Shown here: one piece after another, positions 39,303-47,885 of the stretch
How positions within the stretch are numbered: position 1 is the first letter of the stretch
How the letters are laid out: each line of letters begins with the position of its first letter
From: Aurantiochytrium sp. KH105
Lineage: Eukaryota > Sar > Bigyra > Thraustochytrida > Thraustochytriidae
Reading direction: 5' to 3'
NCBI GenBank assembly: GCA_003116975.1
Contig: BGKB01000024.1
Span: 248,001 to 312,000 of the forward strand
DNA length: 64,000 nt
Translations under genes and position numbers: made by a program
The notes under the pieces: model-generated
What the model saw: the letters and a program-made list of their open reading frames with translations, nothing else
Databases searched by the model: none
What the model was told of the DNA's origin: nothing

Positions 39303-41636
39303 TTACGAAGAGTGCTCAAGCAAAGACTTCAACACCCGAAATTGCTCCAAGGGGGCAGCATCGTCAAAGCCAAGCAAACGTGCCTCAATACTCGTGGGTG
39401 ATGGTGCAGGCTCAGACTGACCCTCTGCATTACATGCGCGTTGAAGTTCTTCTCCTCTTTTCGCCTGCTGCTGTGCCTTTTCTGCCTGAACCATCTTGGA
39501 CGCACGCTCAAATTGCTCTCTTGCCTGCTGCAAAACCTGCTCAGGGTCGCGGATCTGAGCCTCGGCGGGCGTCACAGGAGACATCGATGGCGGACGAGGC
39601 GGTGGAGCGCGGCGAGGCAAGTTCAAGTCTGCCGGACTCGGAGGTTTGCCTGCATTTGGGGCCGTGAGCGACTGATGGTGCGCACGAGACGCTGTGCTCG
39701 CTCGACGACCCTTTGCGGCTTCGAAATGAAGCTGTCCATCCGAGGAAAGCGATACCTGATCAGAGACTTCATTGCAACTGCCATCCTGGGTCTGGGATCG
39801 GCGGTGCGCCACGCCAAGCTTAGGACCCACAGGAATGGTGACGCGATTTGTCCATTTGGAGGTCCCACTGCTCTGCTGCGCGCGCTCCTTGCGCTCGCGC
39901 TCCTCACGGGCACGACGCTGACGCTCGAGATATGCGTCAACGCCAGGCTTCTTCTTGATGTCGACTGCGCTATCCGGGCCTGCCGTCGTCGCAGGAGGAG
40001 AGGTTCCGTTCGAAGCAGTGGGTTCGTTAGAACTCGCCCTGCGACCACGAGAGGAGCGTTTGGCATTAATTTTGGGAGCAAAAGTGTATTCTTCGCTGAG
40101 CCCCTGGGCGTCTTGCTGCATGCGCTGCTGTGCAAGGCGCTGCTCGCGACGCGTCTGCCAGTCCTTGAGACGGTCCACCACGTCCAAGCGATTGGATTTA
40201 CGTTCCTCTTCAACGGGATCAAAGTGCGTAATGTGAGGTTTGAAGGTGCACTCTTCAACCTCGACTTGAGCACGCTGCCTCTGGGCCTGGGACTCCAATG
40301 TAGATCGTCTTGCCTGTCGCGAAGTGTATTCTTCGTAGAGACGGTTGTGGGTTGTTGATGTTGCTGTTGAGCTCGCAGCAGAAGGAGCTTCGCTCTCATT
40401 CATACTTCTTCCCTCTTGATCATGGGTATGCTGATCACGTGCAAGGCGCTTTGAGTGCGCATTGATGCGAGGCTTGAATGTGAGGTCTTCTTGTTGGGAC
40501 ATGGCGAGGCGCGCGTGTCGCCGCGAGAGAAGCTCACGGTCCTGGTTCAAGAGTCTATCCATCGAAGACTGGCCCAGGTCCGCAACGATTTGTTTGGTCT
40601 TGGCACCGAGGCGGGGCTTGGCCTGCATCCGCAATTTCTTGTTCTCTTCCTCGATGGCTCGCTCGCGAGCTTGTTTGGCCTCGAGCGCGCGTTCATAGAG
40701 GCTTTCGGCGTGTTTGGCCGCTTGAGAGGTATGCGATATATCGCTTGCGCGGCGAGAGCGGGATCTCTCTGCCCCGGCGCTGTCTCCTTGCCGCCCAGAA
40801 TTTTGTGTTTGGCTCGGTGTGCTCATGCGGCGGGCCGAGGGCACGTCGCCAGGCGATGATCGATTTGAGGCCGATGGCGGGCCCCGGTTCGGCGATGGTG
40901 CATGTTTCTCTTGCTGCTGTTGTTGTGATTGTTGTTGTTGCTGCTGCTGCTGCTGCTGTTTTGTGCGCGCCTGTTGGTAGAGTCTGTCGGTAATATTGCC
41001 GTCGCGGACGAGCTCCGCTGCCTGGCGGGTGATTGCGGGACGCGCAAGGACTGTGCCCTCGTAGTGCTCCTCGGCGAGAATTTCGCGGCTAACGCGCTTG
41101 AGCTCGGCGTCTGCATAGAGGGCGAGACCAACGTCAGTCTCCCGTCCTCGATTCTGGGCAAGCATCTCGCTGCGCTTGTTGATTGTGGGTTTTGGCTGAA
41201 GACCTTCTGTGGCTTTGCGCTCTTCATCACGCATTCGTTGTGCCTCCCGTGCTTGACGCCGCTCGAGGTACTTTCGTGCCCTGTCGGCCAGGTTTTCTGC
41301 GCTAACATCGGCTCTGTCGCTTATCTGGGACTCCTCGCCGCTATCCATACTGCTCATACTAGGTCCACGTCGGCGACGTTCGCCACCGAGCACGCGAGAC
41401 CGATCGGCGGAAGCTGCGAGCGCAGATTTTGCCGCCGCCTGCGCCTGAGCAGCAGCAGCAGCAGCTGCTGCTGCTGGCGTGAGCGCAAGGTCTGCGTTGC
41501 GAGACGCTTCACGGTGGTGCATGGCGGCGGCTTCGACGCGCTCTTGCTCCTTGGCGGCGAGCACGGCCTGGTCAATCCTACGCAGACCCGCTGCTCGAAC
41601 CTTTTCCGCAAACTCCGCGCCGGCCTCGACGTCCAT
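39303..41636 (-). CDS. coiled-coil protein with repeated F-x-P-x-I-N motifs
   Basis: 777 aa from ATG 41636-41634 to TAA 39305-39303. It is mostly charged helix (Arg/Glu/Gln-rich), with an Ala run near residue 53 and Gln runs near residue 230. A short motif recurs: LQPKPTINKRSEML, TVLARPAITRQAAEL, LRMQAKPRLGAKT, TFKPRINAHSKRLA, TFKPHITHFDPVEE, TFAPKINAKRSS. Similar F/L-x-P-x-I-N repeats are common in uncharacterised cytoskeletal or flagellar proteins of protists, so an axonemal or microtubule-linked role is possible, but this is inference. The gene is divergent from the transposase gene. No enzyme domain is present. Confidence 0.75.
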   Translation of the reverse strand: MDVEAGAEFAEKVRAAGLRRIDQAVLAAKEQERVEAAAMHHREASRNADLALTPAAAAAAAAAQAQAAAKSALAASADRSRVLGGERRRRGPSMSSMDSGEESQISDRADVSAENLADRARKYLERRQAREAQRMRDEERKATEGLQPKPTINKRSEMLAQNRGRETDVGLALYADAELKRVSREILAEEHYEGTVLARPAITRQAAELVRDGNITDRLYQQARTKQQQQQQQQQQSQQQQQEKHAPSPNRGPPSASNRSSPGDVPSARRMSTPSQTQNSGRQGDSAGAERSRSRRASDISHTSQAAKHAESLYERALEAKQARERAIEEENKKLRMQAKPRLGAKTKQIVADLGQSSMDRLLNQDRELLSRRHARLAMSQQEDLTFKPRINAHSKRLARDQHTHDQEGRSMNESEAPSAASSTATSTTHNRLYEEYTSRQARRSTLESQAQRQRAQVEVEECTFKPHITHFDPVEEERKSNRLDVVDRLKDWQTRREQRLAQQRMQQDAQGLSEEYTFAPKINAKRSSRGRRASSNEPTASNGTSPPATTAGPDSAVDIKKKPGVDAYLERQRRAREERERKERAQQSSGTSKWTNRVTIPVGPKLGVAHRRSQTQDGSCNEVSDQVSLSSDGQLHFEAAKGRRASTASRAHHQSLTAPNAGKPPSPADLNLPRRAPPPRPPSMSPVTPAEAQIRDPEQVLQQAREQFERASKMVQAEKAQQQAKRGEELQRACNAEGQSEPAPSPTSIEARLLGFDDAAPLEQFRVLKSLLEHSS

Positions 41637-42313
41637 GACTGCCTCTCTCGCAACTTCCTCGGGGAGCGTCGCCCGCCAACCTCGAACCTCGTCCCTCCTG
41701 GGGTTCTACCCGCCGGCCTTCTGCAAGCTTTCGCCAGGTCCGAGTGGAGCTGCGAGCTCCTCCAACTTGACCGTTTTACACGCCAGCCAGCTTTCTTCTT
41801 GTTTTGCCTTTTTTTTTTTTTTTTCGTATTTTGTGTTGCGCAGAATGGGCCTGATATCCCGAGATAACTTGTAAAGGCATCATGATTGGAAAGTGACTTT
41901 GTAACCTTGAGAACGTGGTGCTTCTATTAGAGAATGTTGTATATTCCCCTGAAAGTGCCTTTTAAACCCTCTATTCCGTCTCTTACTACATCTGCAACAC
42001 GAGCAATGCCACTGGGTCTGGCTGACTGGTCTTGCAGACGTGCCTATTTCGCTGAGATGTTGCCCTTTCTGACAGCAGAACCAAGGCGCCTTCGTGGGGC
42101 CAATACTGCGCGCAAAAGCTTCTGCAGGTCGCTTGTGTCGTCGGGCTCGGCTGGCGTTTCCTTTGTGCACAGCCTCCCAGCTCCATACAAGCCCCGCGCT
42201 CACGCGTGAGCTTTGGGCAGCAGCATCCTGGCGCGTCCATCTAAACATCGCCACCTAACCATCGCCCACAACCTGGCCAGTGGCGCAGAGAACGTGAGCC
42301 GAAGAGCACGTCG
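41637..42313. promoter_or_regulatory. 677-bp divergent spacer
   Basis: Separates the coiled-coil gene (-) and the transposase gene (+). It includes an 18-base T run (41807-41823 region) and CCCCTGAAAGTGCC at 41947-41960, followed by a TTAA at 41962-41965. AAGTGCC recurs in inverse at 46484-46499, beyond the transposase gene. It could hold the left end of the transposon, but no convincing terminal repeat was confirmed. Confidence 0.4.
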
Positions 42314-43990
42314 ATGAAAGGCATGAAGCGATGCTCCGCGTGTCACCAGATTGGGCATTTGCGTCCAAACCACTCAGACTGCTTGCAGAATAAGAAACGT
42401 AAAGCAAACGCTGAGGCGTTGTCTCCAGCCACGGAAAAACGAGCAAGCCTGACGGTCAATACCAACGTTGACAATGCTTTGTCCAACCTTGGCTCCAGCT
42501 CATCTTCATCTGCAACGGGCCCAACCACATCAACTTCGTCGTCAACAGCTTCAGCTCAAGGAGCACCCGGAACGGCCTTTCACCTTTCCTGGACCAAGCT
42601 GCGCCAGGAATTGCCGAAGCTCGTTTCGCGGGAGGAAGCAGTGGAGCTTTGCGGCGTTGATGACCTGGCCCAGCGTCACATTGATTCCATCGTCGACAAC
42701 CTCGACAATCTTTGTCGTGAACAGGGTACTAAAGACCAGGCGTGGTGCGAGTCAAGACTTTTCCTCACCATTATGGGGTCGGAAGCCCAACATCATTTAC
42801 TTCGCTCAATGCAAACGAGCATGAGAATTGCAGGTGTCACCCCCGTTGTCACGGAGTGGGAGCTCCTTGCCTTCCTTGCCCAGCTTCTGTTGCTCACAGG
42901 GCAATGCAAGACGGACAAGAAAACAGCCTTGGAGGATATCCAATTGATCATGAGAACGCGAAGGCTTCCCGGTGTGGAGGCACTTCTCTCCTTGAATCGC
43001 TTCAATATTTTGCTGAAATACCTCAGAGGGTATCCTCCGCGGGCTTCAGGAAACGCGTCCGGTCACGAGGACGAGACAGATATGGCCGCTAAGATGCACC
43101 CTCTGGAAGAAAAACTTGCCAGCGTTTCGCTACGACTGTTCGCCAACAAGAGCCTTCGGATCACCATTGATGACAGAAACCGTGGCACTGTCTCTGCAGG
43201 CAATCCGATCAACACATATCGTCCACGCAAGCGGCACAAGAACTGCGCCGGCTCAGCTGCAAGTGCAGACGCTGTCTTTCGTGTCAAGCTGTTCAGTCAG
43301 CTTTATGATCGCAAGTGCAACCAGGTTGATGTCCTAAAAAACATTCTCAACCGGATCAAGGAGGCCAACAGCGGTGATGTTGCTGGGATTCAAGTCTGCC
43401 TTGACGGAGATTATCCTTCGAAAGCTCTTTATAGACTTTGCGCAAAGCTTAGTTACGATCTTATTGTGCTCAATTCGACAGAGCGGCAACAAGGAAATCC
43501 ATTTCTGTCGCAGACTGCTTCCAAAGATCGACGAGCTAGCTACGCAAAGCGTGGATGGTCCACAGCGAACCTCAACCTTGAAAGAGAATTCGTTGTTGAG
43601 GATGCACCGAAGCTTGGCGACGAGATTTTTGCTGCAAGAAAGAGTCTAACTCGCGGTAGCGGCCGCGCCGAGGTCATTGCTCATGCTTTTGCTGTTCGTG
43701 AACACGGGAACATGAATCGTTCATATGTTCATCGCTTTGTCTCTATCCTCCCATCAGAGTTGGAGGAGGCCTTTCGGAACACCTTCGTCTTCGAGTCCTA
43801 TGGTCGCGTGACTGAACGTGTTGCACAATCGATGTTGTTTTACCCTCTCTGTCGCTCGTCAAACCGGCAGGTCTTTTCGTTCAAGTCCTTTCCATATGAT
43901 GAATACGGCTCTGATGAGCAAAGTCTTGCAGACATTCACCTTGACGACGAGAGTGAGGATGAGGATGAGGACGAGGAGGAGGAGGAGCCG

Positions 43991-44085
43991 GACGAGGACC
44001 AGGACGAGGGCCAGGACGAGGACCAGGACGAGGGCCAGGACGAGGACCAGGACGAGGACCGGGACGAGGACCAGGAGAGCGGGGA
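43991..44085. repeat. 24-bp coding minisatellite (DEDQDEGQ)
   Basis: In-frame tandem units of gaggaccaggacgagggcc encode an acidic Asp/Glu/Gln linker between the second catalytic Asp region and the nuclease domain of the transposase. Confidence 0.85.
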
Positions 44086-45514
44086 TACTGCTTTGACGAC
44101 CTCTCTGGGAGTTGGTACCGAGGAGGATATCGCAGCTCGTGAAGAGCACCGGACCACTGTGCAAAATATCCCTAGTGACAGAGCTGACCCCGGGAGTGTC
44201 GTAGACGTGCACTTCGTTTCCAATGAGCTCCCAACAAGTGCAATGCGAAAGGTCATTGAATCAGATATTCCTCAGCGAGAAGACGTCGAGGCGCACATAT
44301 TGTCATCGGTGAAACCTTTGACAGCAGGTCAGCGATGTGCAGATTGGTTCATGTTCAAAAAGTTCATGGTTACTGGTACGGCAGCTCAAGGTATTGCCAA
44401 GGAGGACCCTGGGTGCAGGTCTGTTCTGTACAAGGACCTTTCATGTGTAAAGCCTGCGAAGATACTGACCTCAGAAGTTCTCAGCAAGATGCTTTGCGCC
44501 GAGTGGTTCCATGTCAAGAAACAGGAAGGCAGCAAATCAAACCGGGCGATGGTGATTGGTACCATAAACGAGTCTGGAATAGTCCGTCAATTGCGCGAAC
44601 AAACCTTCGTGGACGCTGTTTTCGAGGTTGGCCTTGTCCAGAAGAAGGGGAGGCCTAGTCTCGGGGTGAGTGCCGACAACATTATCGTCATTCGCCCACC
44701 CGGTGAAGTTAGCGCTGCCGCACGCATCATCGCACCGCTTGAGATCAAGACGAAAGTCTCGACGCGCACAATTGACCGCCCAACATCTGTCTCTGTCTCC
44801 AGGAAGTTTGGACGGTACTTTTCGTGTACCGTGGGCTCGTCAAAGTGGTTTGAGGCCGTGCCAGCGGAGCATCGTGGCCAGGTTCTTCATCAGGCAGCCG
44901 TTTTTGATTCCGACTTTGGAGTATTTTGCATAGGTACCACGAAGACAGTCGATTACGTAGTCCTCGTTCGTCATCCTCAGGAGGTTCGACAAAAATGGCT
45001 CCGTGCATTTGAGGATGTTGAATGTCGATTCCTGAATTGGGCTTTTGCGACCTCACCCGTACTACCGTCAGCCATCCCCGATGCGTTCCAAGAGGAGGAC
45101 CGAGGGGTTATAGCCTCCCATCTTCCTCTCTGGAACGCGTATCACGCGCGTTTGAAATCAGCAGGTGTCTTCGTACCTGTTCGGTTGGCGCGTTCGCTGG
45201 TGCAGTTTCATTACAGCGCTTCAAAGCAAGGGGTGGGTGGCATCGATGAGTACTCGCAACGCTTCGACTACCGCGCTCTAAAGACAGGCCGGGAGGCGAA
45301 GGTCGTGCTCGGTTTGATCACCGACGTGCTTATCAACTCGCTCATGGTGTGGAGAATCAAGACTGCGAGGGATGAGCTTGGCAACAAACAGTGCGGCTTG
45401 AGCAAATTCCTTCGAGAGTGCTCAAGAAGCTATCCCTTTACCAAATTCTTGCGAAATGTTGCCATTGGTCTTCTTGCAGAAGCGAGTAGACTCAGGGGTG
45501 ACACTTCAGGTCTC

Positions 45515-45664
45515 AATCACGAAAATTTGGCCGGTGTTGGGCATCTGACCGAGGACAATGACGCTCATCCTACTACTGACAGGATCACCAACCACGAAAA
45601 CTCGGCCGGTGTTGGTCATTTGATCGAGGACAATGACGCTCATTTTACTACCGACAGGATCACC
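45515..45664. repeat. 75-bp in-frame tandem duplication
   Basis: Two copies (45515-45589 and 45590-45664) encode 25-residue units NHENLAGVGHLTEDNDAH and NHENSAGVGHLIEDNDAH plus their tails, near the C-terminus of the transposase before the Cys-rich finger. Confidence 0.9.
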
Positions 45665-46063
45665 AAAGCTGAGCACTTGACGCTGAGGATCCGGGACAAA
45701 AAGCGAGATATCATGAGCATTGCGAATGATAAGAGTGTAAAGAGACTCCGACTGAGTCACGGAAATACCCATACAGAGGTTGAAACCACCCAGAGAAGGT
45801 GTGTTGTTTGTGGAGAGAAAGCCCGAAGGCTTTGCGATTTCTGCAATGTTGTCCTCCACGTTAGGTTGCGGCACTCGACAAACCAGAAAAAGACCTGCTG
45901 GCGACATTGGCACGAGGATAAATTTCTTCGTCGCCCTAACTTGTCTCATCATGCCCGATCCCCAAATATCTCTCCACATCATTCGGGTACAAGCACTCCG
46001 CAATCTTCAGTCCATTCGGGCGCAAGCACACCATGCTCTCACAACCATGAACAGGCGTCTTGA

Positions 46064-46822
46064 GGTTAGGTTCTCTCTAGGGCCCTTGTCAGCTCAGCTC
46101 AGCTCAGCTCATGGGAGTGACATGTCAGCTACATGCTCATTCAACACAGATTTGAGACGTCAGTTGCCTCTATTTTGTCACTTGTCATCGTTTGCCAGTT
46201 CTTTGAAGCCCAGAGTTTACGTCGCTATAACAATATCTCAACTCTTCGCCCTCATCAAGCATTTTCGAAGCAGAAGTCACCTTCGGTCACCACCAACAGC
46301 GGAGTAGTGTGACGTCTGTAACCTTTCTTTTTGGCTGTTTGCATAACCGATTTGATAATCATTTCGTGTCACCTGCTTATTTAGTATCATTTTGGAGGGC
46401 ACTTTAACATACTAATGCCAAATTCTTTTGTTTCGGCACCACCTGGGGCCGATGAGGCAAATTATAGGAAAACGTGGTATAAAGGCACTTAGAAGTGCCA
46501 CACGCGGTTCCTGTTTTCGGGATACTATACGTAGTATGTTGGGAAAGTAGAGAATGGAGGCCATTCTTGACTTTCGAGCTTCCGATGAAGACTTGCGGCG
46601 GGCGCGAATTCTTCACTTGAGAAGGGGACCGCGCGGCGGCCACCCATCGTGGACAGAGCGCAGTTCTTTCTGGTCGCGCGAGGGGACAGACTCGCGGCGC
46701 CAGCAGCGAGGGCCTCGATCGCGCGCAGGCGGCAGAGAACGAGAGAGAAGGAGAAGGCGACAGCGACGCAGCAGGAGTGCGCCAAGACGCGTTTCGAGGA
46801 GACGGAGCGGCAAAAAGCAGCG
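46064..46822. other. spacer between the transposase gene and SURF2
   Basis: Contains five tandem agctc units (46089-46110), an AT-rich stretch and a TATA box at 46478-46483. The palindrome GGCACTTAGAAGTGCC lies at 46484-46499. Bases 46555-46822 are GC-rich and open in two frames without good protein character; they are probably SURF2 5' UTR. Confidence 0.5.
46478..46499 (+). promoter_or_regulatory. TATA box with adjacent palindrome, probable SURF2 promoter
   Basis: TATAAA at 46478-46483 is followed at once by GGCACTT-AG-AAGTGCC (46484-46499). It is 340 bases before the SURF2 ATG, in a locally AT-rich island. Confidence 0.4.
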
Positions 46823-47800
46823 ATGGCGCGCAAGGAGGAGATGGCGTCGAAGAAGCGCAAGACGCCCGGCAGCACCGCCAAGGAGCCCAAGTCGGCGGTG
46901 AAAAAGGCCAAGACCCCCGGCAAGAAGGCAGAAAGCGCGAAGAAGGTGAAAAAGAGTGTTCCGAAGGACCCGCTGCAAGCTTTGCTGGACACGCATTCGT
47001 TTCTCGAGCGAGTTTCGACCTCGTATGGCGACAAGATCAAGTAAGTCTGTTGCAGTTTCCTTGGAGAGTCTTTTTGCAGCAGGAGAGAGCAAGAGTAATT
47101 GATGAAGAGGGGAAAATGGCATTGTAAGAAAGCCGCTGTTCCTTGAGGCTAACAAAATCGCTGGAAATGATGACAAACGCACAGATGTAGCATCACAGAG
47201 CACGAGATGCCCCCGAAGGCAGAAGTCGTCGAAAAGCATTTGGGTTCAAAGAAGTTGCTTCAAGCACGTGAAAAATGGTGGTCTGACGACTGGGCCGAAA
47301 AGTACGAGCCGGAAATTGTAGCACACAAGCACAACGACAAAAAGCTGTACTGCACCATAACAGAACAGAGCATTAACAAGATCCCAGGCGAGGTGGAAGC
47401 GCACGTGAACGGCAAGCGCTTCAAGAACCTTAAAAAGTCAAAGGATGCCAAAAAGGCCAAGCAAGAGGCCCTCCTTGAGAAACGCAAGGCTCGGATTGCC
47501 AAGCGAATTGCCGCTCGCAAGGCCGCAGCTGCTGCCAAGAACGGCGGCAAGGAGACCACGGACGATGCGTCGGCTCCTGAAGAGGAAGCGGACGTTCTCG
47601 ACGATCTCGAAGACGAGTCTAGTGACGAAGAGGATGATGAGCTCGCCGAGTTGGAGGACAGCAATGACGACGAAGACGAAGAGGAGGAAGAAGAAGACGA
47701 AGAAGAGGAGGAGGAGGAGGAGGAGGAAGAGAGCAAGCCTTCGTCCCCGCCACGTCGTGCGGCTGCGGTCGCATCGCGACGAAGGAGAGGTAACAAGTAA
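46823..47800 (+). CDS. SURF2: surfeit locus protein 2 homologue (two exons: 46823-47040, 47185-47800)
   Basis: The spliced product is 277 aa. Exon 1 ends ...atc aa at 47040 and exon 2 begins a tgt agc at 47185, giving DKIKCSITEHEMPPK across the junction. The continued frame matches SURF2: CSITEHEMP parallels the family CxLTGHELP, and YEPEIVAHKHNDKKLYCTIT plus INKIPGEVEAHVNGKRFKNL parallel the vertebrate second half. First in-frame ATG is 46823 (gcgATGGCG). The N-terminus is Lys-rich. The C-terminus is a long Asp/Glu run (~205-260) and an Arg-rich end (RRRRGNK), consistent with a nucleolar protein. SURF2 function is poorly defined; recent work on the family links it to ribosome assembly (5S RNP). 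It converges on the SWEET gene with 85 bases between stops. Confidence 0.85.
47041..47184 (+). other. spliceosomal intron of SURF2 (144 bp, GT-AG)
   Basis: Donor GTAAGT at 47041 and acceptor CACAG ending at 47184. Splicing is required to continue the conserved frame, since both unspliced frames hit stops. This is the only clear intron in the window. Confidence 0.85.
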
Positions 47801-47885
47801 AAAAGGAAAAGAGATTCGGACTCCGTTTGTTCTAAATCAGTTGCTGCTTTTAATCTTTGCGTGTTGGGAACGCTACTATTGATGC
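47801..47885. terminator. 85-bp convergent 3' spacer
   Basis: SURF2 (+) and the SWEET gene (-) end tail to tail. The spacer is AT-rich (ttgctgcttttaatc) and must hold both transcript ends. Confidence 0.4.

Larger units (their letters stand above)
42314..46063 (+). mobile_element. piggyBac-like transposase gene with inserted YqaJ-type nuclease domain
   Basis: 1249 aa, ATG 42314 to TGA 46061-46063, uninterrupted. A Cys/His knuckle-like N-terminus (CSACHQIGH, residues 7-23) leads to a piggyBac-type core. Candidate catalytic aspartates are Asp286 (ITIDD), Asp364 or 366 (CLDGDYPSKALYRL) and Asp978 (GVGGIDEYSQRF). Between the second and third lie an acidic repeat (~550-600) and a ~250-residue region like YqaJ/lambda exonuclease. 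That region has GQRCADWFMFKKFMVTGTAA, GTINESGIVRQL, GVSADNIIV (Asp788), LEIKTK (Glu810, Lys812) and HRGQVLHQAAVF. The C-terminus has the Cys-rich finger typical of piggyBac (RRCVVCGEKARRLCDFC). Codons are less GC-rich than in neighbouring genes. Whether it is still mobile or a host gene is open. Confidence 0.75.

Noticed and set aside
42314-46063. Viral or Polinton-like origin, because YqaJ nucleases also occur in viruses
   Set aside because: No capsid, packaging ATPase, polymerase or integrase gene is nearby; the flanking domain order fits a plain piggyBac DNA transposon.
46554-46901. Alternative upstream exon of SURF2 (frame starting MEAILDFRASDED)
   Set aside because: It is in a different frame, becomes Arg-rich, and no splice pair joining it to the SURF2 frame is evident.
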